Shown here one piece after another: positions 54,334 to 62,596 of a DNA stretch of 64,000 nucleotides (its first letter is position 1; each line of letters begins with the position of its first letter). The DNA is from Betaproteobacteria bacterium. Lineage in GTDB: Bacteria > Pseudomonadota > Gammaproteobacteria > Burkholderiales > Rhodocyclaceae. The stretch lies in contig JADJBM010000032.1 in assembly GCA_016703785.1 (NCBI GenBank), positions 372,001-436,000 on the forward strand, read 5' to 3'. The position numbers were made by a program, and so were the translations under genes. The notes under the pieces were generated by a model. The model was not told the DNA's origin, searched no databases, and saw only the letters and a program-made list of their open reading frames with translations.

Positions 54334-54936
54334 ATGAGTGAGCGGAAGAAACGGATCGCGATTTTTGGCGCCGGCGGCCACGGCAAGGTAGTCGTTGATG
54401 CCATTGAACGCAACGCAGGGCTAGAAGTGGCCCTTGTTGCGGACGACAGTCCGCAACAAGGGGCAACGATCCTGGGCCATGCGGTTGCCGGCGGACGCGA
54501 GGCATTGCTGGCGCTCCAAGGGGCCATCGACGGCGTCGTCGTCGCCATCGGCGACAATCGCGCCCGCATGGAGGTTGCCCGCTGGCTGGAGGCACAAGGC
54601 TTCTTATTGCAGAGTGTGGTGCACCCGGCAGCGGCGGTGGCCCCGTCCGCCATGATTGGGGCCGGCACCCTGGTCATGCCCGGCGCTGTGGTGAATGCCG
54701 AGGCGCGCATCGGCCGCAATGCGATCATCAATACGGGCGCCATTGTCGAACACGACTGCGAAGTGGGCGAGGGCGCGCATGTCGCGCCAGGAGCGGTGCT
54801 GTGCGGTGGTGCCTGTGTCGGCGCCGGCACTTTGGTCGGGGCCGGCGCCGTGGTGCTGCCGGGGGTCAAGGTGGGCGCAGCCCTGTTGGTCAAGGCCGGC
54901 ACGGTCGCGGCGCGGAACCGGGAGGGGGGCGGTTGA
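54334..54936 (+). CDS. pglD: UDP-4-amino-sugar N-acetyltransferase (PglD)
   Basis: A 200-residue protein with a Rossmann-like N-terminus (I-F-G-A-G-G-H-G-K-V-V) and hexapeptide beta-helix from about residue 85. The catalytic histidine lies in I-V-E-H-D-C-E-V-G and is followed by A-P-G-A-V-L-C-G-G. PglD acetylates the C4 amine of UDP-4-amino-QuiNAc to UDP-diNAcBac. It sits between pglC and pglE as in Campylobacter-type sets. It starts 27 bases after pglC and overlaps pglE by one base (TGATG). It could share its product with the NeuC-type enzyme at 16721. Confidence 0.9.
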   Translation: MSERKKRIAIFGAGGHGKVVVDAIERNAGLEVALVADDSPQQGATILGHAVAGGREALLALQGAIDGVVVAIGDNRARMEVARWLEAQGFLLQSVVHPAAAVAPSAMIGAGTLVMPGAVVNAEARIGRNAIINTGAIVEHDCEVGEGAHVAPGAVLCGGACVGAGTLVGAGAVVLPGVKVGAALLVKAGTVAARNREGGG

Positions 54937-56156
54937 TGCAAGCTGGGCATGACCGCTTGGCGGTCGACGGTGGTGCACCCGTGCGCACCGCATCGCTTCC
55001 CCCATGGCCGGTGTTCGGACAGGATGAAATCGATGCGGTTGGTAGAGTGCTCGCCTCGGGGCGGGTGAACTACTGGACGGGCGAAGAGTGCCGTCGCTTC
55101 GAAGAGGAGTTCGCAGCTTTTACCGGGACGCGCCATGCCATCTCCCTGGCCAACGGAACACTGGCGTTGGAACTGGCGCTTTACGCACTCAACATCGGCC
55201 CCGGCGATGAGGTGATCGTGCCGGCGCGTACTTTCATCGCCTCGGCAAGCTGCGTAGTGGCGCGTGGGGCCGTGCCGGTGGTGGCGGATGTCGATCCGGT
55301 CAGCCAGAACCTGACTGCTGACACCGTGCTGGCGACGCTGACTTTGCATACCCGCGCTATCGTCGCGGTGCATCTGGCCGGCTGGCCCTGCGACATGGAA
55401 CCGATCATGGCGTTGGCGCGCGAGCGCGGCATCAAGGTCATCGAGGACTGCGCACAAGCGCACGGCGCCACGTACAAGGGCCGGCCGGTGGGCAGCCTGG
55501 GCGACTGTGCGGCGTTTTCCTTCTGCCAGGACAAAATCATGACTACTGGCGGCGAGGGGGGCGTGTTGGTGACGGACGATAGCCGCCTGTGGGAGAAGGC
55601 CTGGGCCTACAAGGATCACGGCAAAAGTTACGACGCGGTGTTCAATCGCGAGCACCCGCCCGGATTCCGCTGGCTGCATGAATCCTTCGGCAGCAATTAT
55701 CGCATGACGGAGATGCAGGCCGCGATCGGCCGACTGCAACTGGGGAAGTTGCCCCTCTGGCTGGCAGCGCGCAAGCGAAATGCCGCCACGCTGGAAGAGG
55801 GTCTTTCAGCCATCCCGGGGTTGCGCGTTACCCGGCTCCCGGGCGGAGTCGGCCATGCCTATTACAAGTACTACGCGTTCATCGACCATGAGATGCTGGC
55901 GGAGGGATGGGGTGCGGCGCGCATCAATGAGGCCATTAACGCCGAAGGCATTCCCTGCTTTGCCGGCAGCTGCTCGGAGATATACCGGGAGCGTGCATTC
56001 GTCGAACGTGGCTGGGGTCCCGCGCAGAGGTTGCCCGTGGCGCAAAGGCTGGGCGAAACGAGTCTGATGTTCATGGTGCATCCGACATTGGGCGAATCGG
56101 AGATGGCTGATACGATCGACGCCGTGGCCAAGGTCATGCGGGCGGCAGTGCGATGA
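54936..56156 (+). CDS. pglE: DegT/DnrJ/EryC1 sugar aminotransferase (PglE-like)
   Basis: A 406-residue PLP-dependent aminotransferase with a clean frame. Seen: Y-W-T-G-E-E-C-R-R-F-E-E-E-F, N-G-T-L-A-L-E-L-A, P-A-R-T-F-I-A-S-A, V-I-E-D-C-A-Q-A-H-G-A, and the Schiff-base lysine in F-C-Q-D-K-I-M-T-T-G-G-E-G-G. It transfers an amino group to C4 of the UDP-4-keto-6-deoxy-GlcNAc produced by the pglF gene that follows, giving the PglD substrate. The N-terminus has about 20 more residues than minimal PglE (A-V-D-G-G-A-P-V-R-T), a feature of one DegT subgroup. It overlaps pglF by four bases. Confidence 0.88.
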   Translation: MQAGHDRLAVDGGAPVRTASLPPWPVFGQDEIDAVGRVLASGRVNYWTGEECRRFEEEFAAFTGTRHAISLANGTLALELALYALNIGPGDEVIVPARTFIASASCVVARGAVPVVADVDPVSQNLTADTVLATLTLHTRAIVAVHLAGWPCDMEPIMALARERGIKVIEDCAQAHGATYKGRPVGSLGDCAAFSFCQDKIMTTGGEGGVLVTDDSRLWEKAWAYKDHGKSYDAVFNREHPPGFRWLHESFGSNYRMTEMQAAIGRLQLGKLPLWLAARKRNAATLEEGLSAIPGLRVTRLPGGVGHAYYKYYAFIDHEMLAEGWGAARINEAINAEGIPCFAGSCSEIYRERAFVERGWGPAQRLPVAQRLGETSLMFMVHPTLGESEMADTIDAVAKVMRAAVR

Positions 56157-57985
56157 AAATGCTGTTTCGCAACATTGTGATCGTCGCACACGACCTCGTG
56201 GCCGCGGCGCTTGCATGGATGCTGGCCTATTGGCTACGCTTCAATCTCGAGGTGCCGGATCCCTACTACCAGGGCATGCTGTCCGGCCTGCCCTGGGTGG
56301 TACCGCTGCATGCCGCGGCCTTCATGGCTCTCGGGGTATATCGCGGCATGTGGCGCTACGTCAGCGTCAAGGACCTGCAAAGAATAGTGCTTGCAGTCGT
56401 GCTGGCAGCGTCATTGGTCGGTGCCTCCGTGTTCATGTTCCAGTTGGGTGACGTGCCGCGCTCCGTGCTTATCCTGCAGCCCTTGTTGCTGATCATGGCG
56501 ATGGGCGGTACGCGTTTCGGCTACCGCGTCTGGCGCGAACATCAGTTATACGGAGGCGTACGCCTGGACGGCGAGCCGGTGCTGATACTGGGGGCCGGCG
56601 ATGCCGCCATGTTGCTGTTGCGTGAGTTGAAGCGTAGTGAAGAGTGGCGTGTCGTCGGCTTGCTCGATGATGAGGGGGACAGGCGAGGACGCTCCATCGA
56701 TGGCGTGAAAGTTCTGGGGGATCTTGACCAGGTGGCCGAGCATGCCACCCGTCTGCAGGTGAAGAAAGTCATCATCGCCATGCCTTCAGCATCGTCGGCG
56801 GCGCGCCGACGCGCTGCCGAGGCTGCTGCTGCGGCAGGAATGTCGGTGCTGACGGTCCCGGCGATCGACGACCTGCTGTCCGGCCGGGTGTCCATTTCGC
56901 AGTTGCGCAAAGTGGAAATGGAAGATCTTCTCGGTCGCGAAGTGGTGAAGCTCGATAGCGAGGGGCTGCATCGCCTGCTAGGCGGTCGGATTGTGCTCGT
57001 CACCGGCGCAGGCGGCTCGATAGGATCTGAACTGGCGCGGCAAATCGCCCGCTTCGAGCCACGTCTGCTGGTGCTGTTCGAGCTGTCGGAATTCGCGCTA
57101 TACCAGATCGAGCAGGAGTTTGCCCGACAGTTGCCGGGCACGCCGATAGCCTGCACGGTAGGCGATGTGAAGGATACGGCGCGCCTCGATCAGGTTTTTG
57201 TGCAGTATCGGCCGGAGGTGGTATTTCATGCCGCGGCGTACAAGCACGTTCCGATGATGGAGAGCGAGAACGCATGGGAGGCGGTGCGCAATAACGTGCT
57301 CGGCACCCTGCGCATGGCGGAAGCTTCGCTGCGCCACGGCGTCGGCGAATTCGTCTTCATTTCCACCGACAAGGCGGTCAATCCGACCAACGTCATGGGC
57401 ACGACCAAGCGCCTCGCGGAGATGGTTTGCCAAAGACTTCAGCAGTCAAACGAGACCCGCTTCGTCATGGTGCGCTTCGGCAATGTGCTGGGCAGCAACG
57501 GTAGTGTGATTCCGAAATTCCGCGAGCAAATCGCCAGGGGCGGGCCGGTAACAGTGACGCACCCGGACATCGTTCGCTACTTCATGTCGATCCCCGAGGC
57601 GGCGCAGCTGGTGCTTCAGGCCGGCCTGATGGGCCAGGGCGGGGAGATATTCGTGCTGGACATGGGCGAGCCGGTGAAGATCGCCGATCTGGCGCGCGAC
57701 ATGGTCCGCCTCTCCGGCCTTGCCGATGATGACATCCGGATCGTCTTCACCGGCCTGCGACCGGGCGAGAAGCTCTACGAGGAACTGCTTGCCGACGGCG
57801 AGCATACGTTGCTGACGCCGCACCCAAAACTGCGCATCGCGCGAGCGCAGGCTGCCTTCTCGGCCGGTGAACTGGAAGGCTTGCGCGTCTGGCTGGAAGG
57901 TGCGCCGCAGGATGAACGGACGGTCAAATCGCGGCTGGCAGAGCTTGTCCCGGAATACCGGCCGCAGCAGCCGGTTGCTTCATGA
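56153..57985 (+). CDS. pglF: UDP-GlcNAc 4,6-dehydratase, membrane type (PglF/WbpM/CapD)
   Basis: A 610-residue protein with a clean frame. About four transmembrane segments occupy residues 5-115, followed by a CoA-binding-like regulatory domain with L-I-L-G-A-G-D-A-A. From about residue 280 comes the catalytic SDR: V-T-G-A-G-G-S-I-G-S-E-L, H-A-A-A-Y-K-H-V-P-M-M-E, S-T-D-K-A-V-N-P-T-N-V-M-G-T-T-K, where Met replaces the usual SDR Tyr as in the whole PglF group, and L-R-P-G-E-K-L-Y-E-E. It makes UDP-4-keto-6-deoxy-GlcNAc for PglE. It is the third 4,6-dehydratase for GlcNAc nucleotides in the window. Confidence 0.92.
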   Translation: MKMLFRNIVIVAHDLVAAALAWMLAYWLRFNLEVPDPYYQGMLSGLPWVVPLHAAAFMALGVYRGMWRYVSVKDLQRIVLAVVLAASLVGASVFMFQLGDVPRSVLILQPLLLIMAMGGTRFGYRVWREHQLYGGVRLDGEPVLILGAGDAAMLLLRELKRSEEWRVVGLLDDEGDRRGRSIDGVKVLGDLDQVAEHATRLQVKKVIIAMPSASSAARRRAAEAAAAAGMSVLTVPAIDDLLSGRVSISQLRKVEMEDLLGREVVKLDSEGLHRLLGGRIVLVTGAGGSIGSELARQIARFEPRLLVLFELSEFALYQIEQEFARQLPGTPIACTVGDVKDTARLDQVFVQYRPEVVFHAAAYKHVPMMESENAWEAVRNNVLGTLRMAEASLRHGVGEFVFISTDKAVNPTNVMGTTKRLAEMVCQRLQQSNETRFVMVRFGNVLGSNGSVIPKFREQIARGGPVTVTHPDIVRYFMSIPEAAQLVLQAGLMGQGGEIFVLDMGEPVKIADLARDMVRLSGLADDDIRIVFTGLRPGEKLYEELLADGEHTLLTPHPKLRIARAQAAFSAGELEGLRVWLEGAPQDERTVKSRLAELVPEYRPQQPVAS

Positions 57986-59007
57986 CAGCCGCACGCACGC
58001 TGCTGGTGACGGGGGGTGCCGGCTACATCGGCTCTCATGCCTGCGTCGAATTGCTTCAGGCCGGCCATGAGGTTGTGGTCGCGGACAACCTGTGCAACAG
58101 CCGGCGCGAGGTGATCGGGCGAATCGAACGGATCACGGGCAGGACAATTGCCTTCCATGAGTGCGATGTGCGCGATGCAACGGCGCTGCGCAGACTGTTC
58201 CGCGAGCACGCCATCGATGCCGTCCTGCACTTCGCCGGCCTGAAGGCGGTCGGGGAGTCCGTCGAGCAGCCGCTGACCTACTACGACAACAACGTCGGCG
58301 GCACGCTGGCACTGTGCGGGGCGATGGCGGAGGCGGGCCTGCGCAAGCTGGTTTTCAGTTCGTCGGCGACTGTTTACGGCAATCCAGATTACGTTCCGGT
58401 GCGCGAGGATCATCCGTTGCGACCGACCAATCCCTATGGCCGCTGCAAGTCCATGGTCGAGGCGATCCTGGTGGATATCGCCGGCTCCGATCCGGCTTGG
58501 AAGATCGCGCTGCTGCGCTACTTCAATCCGGTCGGCGCGCACGAGAGCGGCCTGATCGGCGAAGATCCCGCGGGTGTGCCGAACAACCTGATGCCGTACA
58601 TCGCCCAGGTGGCGGTCGGCAGGCGCGATGCACTCAGGGTGTTTGGCAACGATTACCCGACGCCGGACGGCACCGGCGTGCGGGACTACATTCATGTCGC
58701 CGACCTTGCCCGTGGCCATTTGGCGGCATTAAAGAAACTGGATGCCATGACGGAGGTGCTGGCCGTCAATCTCGGTACGGGAAGGGGTTACAGCGTTCTG
58801 GAGATGGTGGACGCCTTCCGCAAGGCCTCGGGCAGGGATATCCCGTACCGGATGGTACCGCGTAGGCCCGGCGATATCGCTGCCTGTTATGCCGACCCTG
58901 CCCTGGCCGAACGCCTGCTGGAATGGCGTGCGGAATGCGGCATTGAAGAGATGTGCCGGGACACGTGGCGCTGGCAGAGCTTGAACCCGGACGGCTACGC
59001 TGTGTGA
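57982..59007 (+). CDS. galE: UDP-glucose 4-epimerase
   Basis: A 341-residue extended SDR with a clean frame. Seen: V-T-G-G-A-G-Y-I-G-S-H, D-N-L-C-N-S, F-A-G-L-K-A-V-G-E-S-V, S-S-S-A-T-V-Y-G, the catalytic N-P-Y-G-R-C-K, Y-F-N-P-V-G-A-H-E-S-G and Y-A-D-P, all canonical for GalE. It interconverts UDP-Glc and UDP-Gal (and possibly the HexNAc forms) as glycan precursors. It overlaps pglF by four bases, closes the glycan locus, and is followed after 7 bases by apaH, so the housekeeping genes may be read from the same transcript. Confidence 0.94.
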   Translation: MTAARTLLVTGGAGYIGSHACVELLQAGHEVVVADNLCNSRREVIGRIERITGRTIAFHECDVRDATALRRLFREHAIDAVLHFAGLKAVGESVEQPLTYYDNNVGGTLALCGAMAEAGLRKLVFSSSATVYGNPDYVPVREDHPLRPTNPYGRCKSMVEAILVDIAGSDPAWKIALLRYFNPVGAHESGLIGEDPAGVPNNLMPYIAQVAVGRRDALRVFGNDYPTPDGTGVRDYIHVADLARGHLAALKKLDAMTEVLAVNLGTGRGYSVLEMVDAFRKASGRDIPYRMVPRRPGDIAACYADPALAERLLEWRAECGIEEMCRDTWRWQSLNPDGYAV

Positions 59008-59014
59008 GCCTGCC

Positions 59015-59830
59015 GTGACGACCTATGCCATCGGTGACATCCAAGGCTGCTTCGATTCCTTTCAGCACCTGCTCGACCTGATCCGCTTCGATCCGGCTCG
59101 GGATAGGTTGTGGCTGGTCGGCGACCTGGTCAACCGTGGCCCGCATTCTCTGGAGACGCTGCGCTTCGTCAAGAGTCTGGGCAAAGCCGCCATTACAGTG
59201 CTGGGCAATCACGACCTGCACCTGGTCATGTTGGCCGAGGGCTATTCAAAGCAGCGGGACGACGACACGCTGGATGAGATCCTGGCGGCCCCCGACCGGG
59301 AGGAACTCCTCGCGTGGTTGCGCCGGCGCCCCATGATGCACGTCGAAAACGGCTTCGCATTGGTGCACGCCGGCCTGCTTCCGCAATGGACGATAGGACA
59401 GGCGCACGCGCTGGCGGGTGAAGTCGAGAAAGCGCTGCGGTCGAAAAAATACCAGGAATTCCTGGCGAATATGTGGGGCAGCGAGCCGCCCGCCTGGAGC
59501 GATGACCTCACCGGCTGGCCGCGCCTGCGGGTGATCGTCAATGCCATGACGCGGATGCGCTTTTGTTCCGCCGAGGGCGTCATGGAGTTCAAGGCGAAGG
59601 GCGAGGCCACCGATCCGCCGCCGGGTTATCTGCCGTGGTTTGCCGTGCCGCGCCGAATGAGCGCCGACCACGTTCTGGTGACGGGCCACTGGTCGGCGCT
59701 CGGCCTGAAAATCAAGCCGAACCTGCTGGCACTGGATTCGGGTTGCCTGTGGGGCCGGCATCTGACGGCGGTGAGACTGCCGGATCGCGCGGTTTACCAG
59801 GTCGACTGCTCCGGGGAGGATGTCTCGTGA
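59015..59830 (+). CDS. apaH: Symmetrical bis(5'-nucleosyl)-tetraphosphatase
   Basis: A 271-residue metallophosphatase that cleaves Ap4A to two ADP. Seen: I-G-D-I-Q-G-C-F-D, G-D-L-V-N-R-G-P, L-G-N-H-D-L-H and V-H-A-G-L-L-P-Q-W, the expected series of metal-ligand motifs, and the late G-H-W-S-A-L-G. The GTG start at 59015 gives the normal N-terminus T-T-Y-A-I-G-D. The frame is clean. The gene follows galE by 7 bases and runs directly into the HIT protein gene. Both act on dinucleoside polyphosphates or nucleotides. Confidence 0.94.
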   Translation: MTTYAIGDIQGCFDSFQHLLDLIRFDPARDRLWLVGDLVNRGPHSLETLRFVKSLGKAAITVLGNHDLHLVMLAEGYSKQRDDDTLDEILAAPDREELLAWLRRRPMMHVENGFALVHAGLLPQWTIGQAHALAGEVEKALRSKKYQEFLANMWGSEPPAWSDDLTGWPRLRVIVNAMTRMRFCSAEGVMEFKAKGEATDPPPGYLPWFAVPRRMSADHVLVTGHWSALGLKIKPNLLALDSGCLWGRHLTAVRLPDRAVYQVDCSGEDVS

Positions 59831-59841
59831 TGGGGGAGAGC

Positions 59842-60252
59842 ATGGACAATTGCGTGTTCTGCAAGATCGTGCGTGGAGAGATCCCGGCGACGGTGGTGTT
59901 CCAGGATGAATTGACGCTTGCCTTCATGGATATCGGCAGCGTGAATCCGGGCCACATGCTGGTGGCGGCCAAGCCGCATGTTGAAAACCTGCAAGGTATG
60001 GACGAGGCGTTGGCGTGCGCCATGTTTCGTTCGGCGGCTCGAGCGGCGAGGGCCATCGAGTCGGCGTGCGCACCTGCGGGGATTTCGGTCTATCAGGCCA
60101 ACGGCGTGGCTGCCGGACAAACCGTTTTCCATGCTCACATCCATGTACTGCCGCGTTGGGAGAACGATGGCCTGACGTTTACCTGGCCCGTGAAGAATCC
60201 ACCACGGGAAGAACTGGAAAAGGTTGCAGCGCAGCTGCGCACGGCGCTGTAG
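59842..60252 (+). CDS. HIT family (histidine triad) nucleotide-binding protein
   Basis: A 136-residue small hydrolase. Seen: N-C-V-F-C-K-I-V-R-G-E-I-P at the N-terminus and the histidine triad F-H-A-H-I-H-V-L-P. I prefer the ATG at 59842 because GGGGGAG stands just before it and because relatives begin here; ATG 59830 or GTG 59827 would overlap the apaH stop. HIT proteins of this type hydrolyse AMP-linked amides or dinucleoside polyphosphates, which goes well with apaH next to it. Confidence 0.9.
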   Translation: MDNCVFCKIVRGEIPATVVFQDELTLAFMDIGSVNPGHMLVAAKPHVENLQGMDEALACAMFRSAARAARAIESACAPAGISVYQANGVAAGQTVFHAHIHVLPRWENDGLTFTWPVKNPPREELEKVAAQLRTAL

Positions 60253-60271
60253 GCCGGGCCTGCAGTCCGAC

Positions 60272-61207
60272 CTACCAGGGCATTTCGCCGAATGCCGCCA
60301 GGTAGCGATCGGCGATTTGTTCCCTTACCGGCTTATGGTTCTGGCCGCCACGGTGGGCGATCTTGATCGAGCCCATCAGCGAGGCGAGGCACCCCGCCTT
60401 CTCCCAGCCCATGCCGCTGGCGATGCCATAGAGCAGGCCGGCGCGGAAGGCGTCGCCGCAGCCGGTCGGGTCGACCAGCTCATCCGGTTTGACGCTGGGG
60501 ATGTCGATGCGTTTTCCGTCGGCATGGATTCGCGCGCCGTTGGCGCCCATCGTGATGACGAGTGCGTCCACCAGGCTGGCCAACTGCTCGACAGACCGCC
60601 CCGTCTTCTCGGACAACAGCCGAGCCTCGTAGTCATTGACGCAGCAATAATCTGCGAGCGCCAGGAAATTCAGCAACTCCTCTCCGTTGAAGAGGGGCAG
60701 GCCCTGGCCGGGATCGAAGATGAACGGCACGCCTTTGTCGCGGAACTCCTGTGCGTGCTGCATCATCCCGTCGCGGCCGTCGGGCGCGACGATGCCAATA
60801 GTCAGCTCCTGCGCATCGGCGACATGGTTGAAGTGCGAGTAGTTCATCGCGCCCGGGTGAAAGGCGGTGATCTGGTTGTCGTCAAGATCGGTGGTGATGA
60901 AGGCCTGGGCGGTGTACGTCGTCGGCACTTCCTGGACGTGGTTGCGATCGAGGCCGAGCCGTTCCAGCCGATGCATGTACGGACCGATGTCCTCGCCGAC
61001 GGTGGCCATGATGAGCGGTTCGCCGCCGAGGAGTTTGAGGCTGTAGGCGATGTTGCCCGCACAGCCGCCGAATTCGCGCCGCATGTCCGGCACGTGGAAG
61101 GAGACATTGAGGATGTGCAGCTGGTCGGGCAGGATGTGGTTCTTGAAGCGGTCGTGGAACACCATGATGGTGTCGTAGGCCATCGAGCCACAGATCAGCG
61201 TCCTCAT
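60272..61207 (-). CDS. PfkB-family carbohydrate/adenosine kinase
   Basis: A 311-residue ribokinase-fold kinase with a clean frame, read leftward. Seen: an N-terminal G-S-M-A-Y-D-T-I-M, the G-G-C-A-G-N-I-A-Y substrate loop, and the C-terminal signature D-P-T-G-C-G-D-A-F-R-A-G with the catalytic Asp. The N-terminus resembles bacterial adenosine-kinase-like members more than fructokinases. Convergent with the HIT gene (19 bases apart). The substrate is uncertain: adenosine is the favourite; other nucleosides or sugars remain possible. Confidence 0.88.
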   Translation of the reverse strand: MRTLICGSMAYDTIMVFHDRFKNHILPDQLHILNVSFHVPDMRREFGGCAGNIAYSLKLLGGEPLIMATVGEDIGPYMHRLERLGLDRNHVQEVPTTYTAQAFITTDLDDNQITAFHPGAMNYSHFNHVADAQELTIGIVAPDGRDGMMQHAQEFRDKGVPFIFDPGQGLPLFNGEELLNFLALADYCCVNDYEARLLSEKTGRSVEQLASLVDALVITMGANGARIHADGKRIDIPSVKPDELVDPTGCGDAFRAGLLYGIASGMGWEKAGCLASLMGSIKIAHRGGQNHKPVREQIADRYLAAFGEMPW

Positions 61208-61231
61208 TGCGCGGGATTCCTTCCTTTGTTG

Positions 61232-61732
61232 TTACTTCAGGGCGGCGAGGGCCGCGTTGTAATTTGGTTCCTGCTTGATCTCGGGGACGAGCTCGCTGTA
61301 TATCACTTTGTCGTTCTCGTCGATCACCACCACGGCACGTGCGGTAATGCCTGCAATCGGACCGTCCTCGATCTTGACGCCGTAGTTGGACATGAACTCG
61401 CCGCCGCGCATGGTCGACAGCGAAACGACATTGTTCAGCCCTTCGGTCTCGCAGAATCGCTTCATGGCGAAGGGCAGGTCCGCCGAGATGACCAGCACGA
61501 CCGTATTGGGCAGACTTCCTGCCTGCTCGTTGAACTTGCGCGTGGAGATGGCACAGGTCGGCGTATCCAGGCTCGGCACGATATTGAGCACCTTGCGCTT
61601 GCCGGCGAAGTCCTTCAGCGTCAGGTCGTTCAGGTCGGTGGCGACCAGTGAGAAATCCGGCGCCAGGTCGCCGGGCTTGGGGAACTCTCCGCTGAGATGG
61701 GTGATCTTGCCGGCACGGGTGACGGTTGTCAT
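61232..61732 (-). CDS. tpx: Thiol peroxidase
   Basis: A 166-residue atypical 2-Cys peroxiredoxin that reduces hydrogen peroxide and organic peroxides with thioredoxin. The peroxidatic cysteine is in S-L-D-T-P-T-C-A-I-S-T and the resolving cysteine in R-F-C-E-T-E-G-L, at the normal Tpx spacing. The start M-T-T-V-T-R-A-G-K at 61732 matches the family N-terminus; a further in-frame ATG at 61762 is unlikely. It lies 24 bases upstream of the kinase gene in the same leftward run. Confidence 0.94.
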   Translation of the reverse strand: MTTVTRAGKITHLSGEFPKPGDLAPDFSLVATDLNDLTLKDFAGKRKVLNIVPSLDTPTCAISTRKFNEQAGSLPNTVVLVISADLPFAMKRFCETEGLNNVVSLSTMRGGEFMSNYGVKIEDGPIAGITARAVVVIDENDKVIYSELVPEIKQEPNYNAALAALK

Positions 61733-61765
61733 GGTTGTCTCTCGCGTTGTGATGAATGGCATTGC

Positions 61766-62596
61766 CTAGGGATAGAACAGATAGAGTCGGTAGCCGCTTG
61801 CGCCGACTGCAGTGACGTCTAGCCAGAGGTTGACCACAATATCGCCGTTGGCGGCGAAGCCGGCGCGCACCTCCGCGCCCTGCGCCAGATATTCGGCCGG
61901 CGCAAAGACCTTGCGGACCATCGGCTGGTCGCGAATATCAGTCAGCGTCAGTTCCAGGTGCGGGTAATCCTGCGCGAAGGAGGCCCGGTTTTTCAAGGTG
62001 GCCGCCAGCACCAGCAGGTTCTTCCGTTGCGGGTCGGGATGCAGGTCGGAGGCCTCGATGCTGACCAGTTCTGCCTTGCGCGGCAGCGGGATGTCGCATT
62101 CAAGCAGTCCGCACATGTCCACCAGCAGCGGGCGAAGATCGGGTTGGGAGACGGCCAACTCGGTGCGAAAGACGTAGGCAGCCTGAACGAGAAATGCGCC
62201 GAGCGCCATGAGGCTCGCCAGGACCCAGGCCAGCCGACGCCAACGTGGCGGAGGCGGTTCGGCTTCACGGCTGATGCCTTCCAGCAGTACGTCGAGTGAT
62301 TCAGGCCCGACCTGTGTGTCGCGGATGCCCGGTGGCCCGACGGCGGGAAGTTCGGTCGGGTCGTATTCAGGCGAGGCCTCGGAGGGCGCCGTCTCGACAG
62401 GGGAGGGCGGGACGGGTTCCGCTGGAGAAGCTGCGGCTTTCACAGCCGCAGGTATGGATGGCGTGTCTTCCAGGGCTTCCAGCGCATTGAACACGGCGCT
62501 GCAATGCCCGCAACGCACCTTGCCGGCGCGCGCCTTGAGCTGCTCAGGCGTGACGCGGAAGGCCGTGCTGCAGTCGGGGCAGCGGGTCAGCATCAT
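61766..62596 (-). CDS. Zinc-ribbon and DUF3426 domain membrane protein
   Basis: A 276-residue protein. Residues 1-40 form an MJ0042-type zinc ribbon (C-P-D-C at about 6 and C-G-H-C at about 29). A low-complexity Pro/Ala/Glu linker follows (about 50-110), then one transmembrane segment (A-W-V-L-A-S-L-M-A-L-G-A-F at about 125-145). The C-terminal DUF3426 domain has L-L-V-L-A-A-T-L-K-N-R-A and P-H-L-E-L-T-L-T-D. The function is unknown; the layout suggests a cytoplasmic zinc finger tethered to a domain outside the membrane. It is coupled to prmA upstream by a four-base overlap, a frequent pairing in betaproteobacteria. Confidence 0.87.
   Translation of the reverse strand: MMLTRCPDCSTAFRVTPEQLKARAGKVRCGHCSAVFNALEALEDTPSIPAAVKAAASPAEPVPPSPVETAPSEASPEYDPTELPAVGPPGIRDTQVGPESLDVLLEGISREAEPPPPRWRRLAWVLASLMALGAFLVQAAYVFRTELAVSQPDLRPLLVDMCGLLECDIPLPRKAELVSIEASDLHPDPQRKNLLVLAATLKNRASFAQDYPHLELTLTDIRDQPMVRKVFAPAEYLAQGAEVRAGFAANGDIVVNLWLDVTAVGASGYRLYLFYP

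Noticed and set aside
60224..61651. Plus-strand open frame of 475 codons
   Set aside because: It is antisense to the PfkB kinase and tpx, both of which have complete signature motifs.
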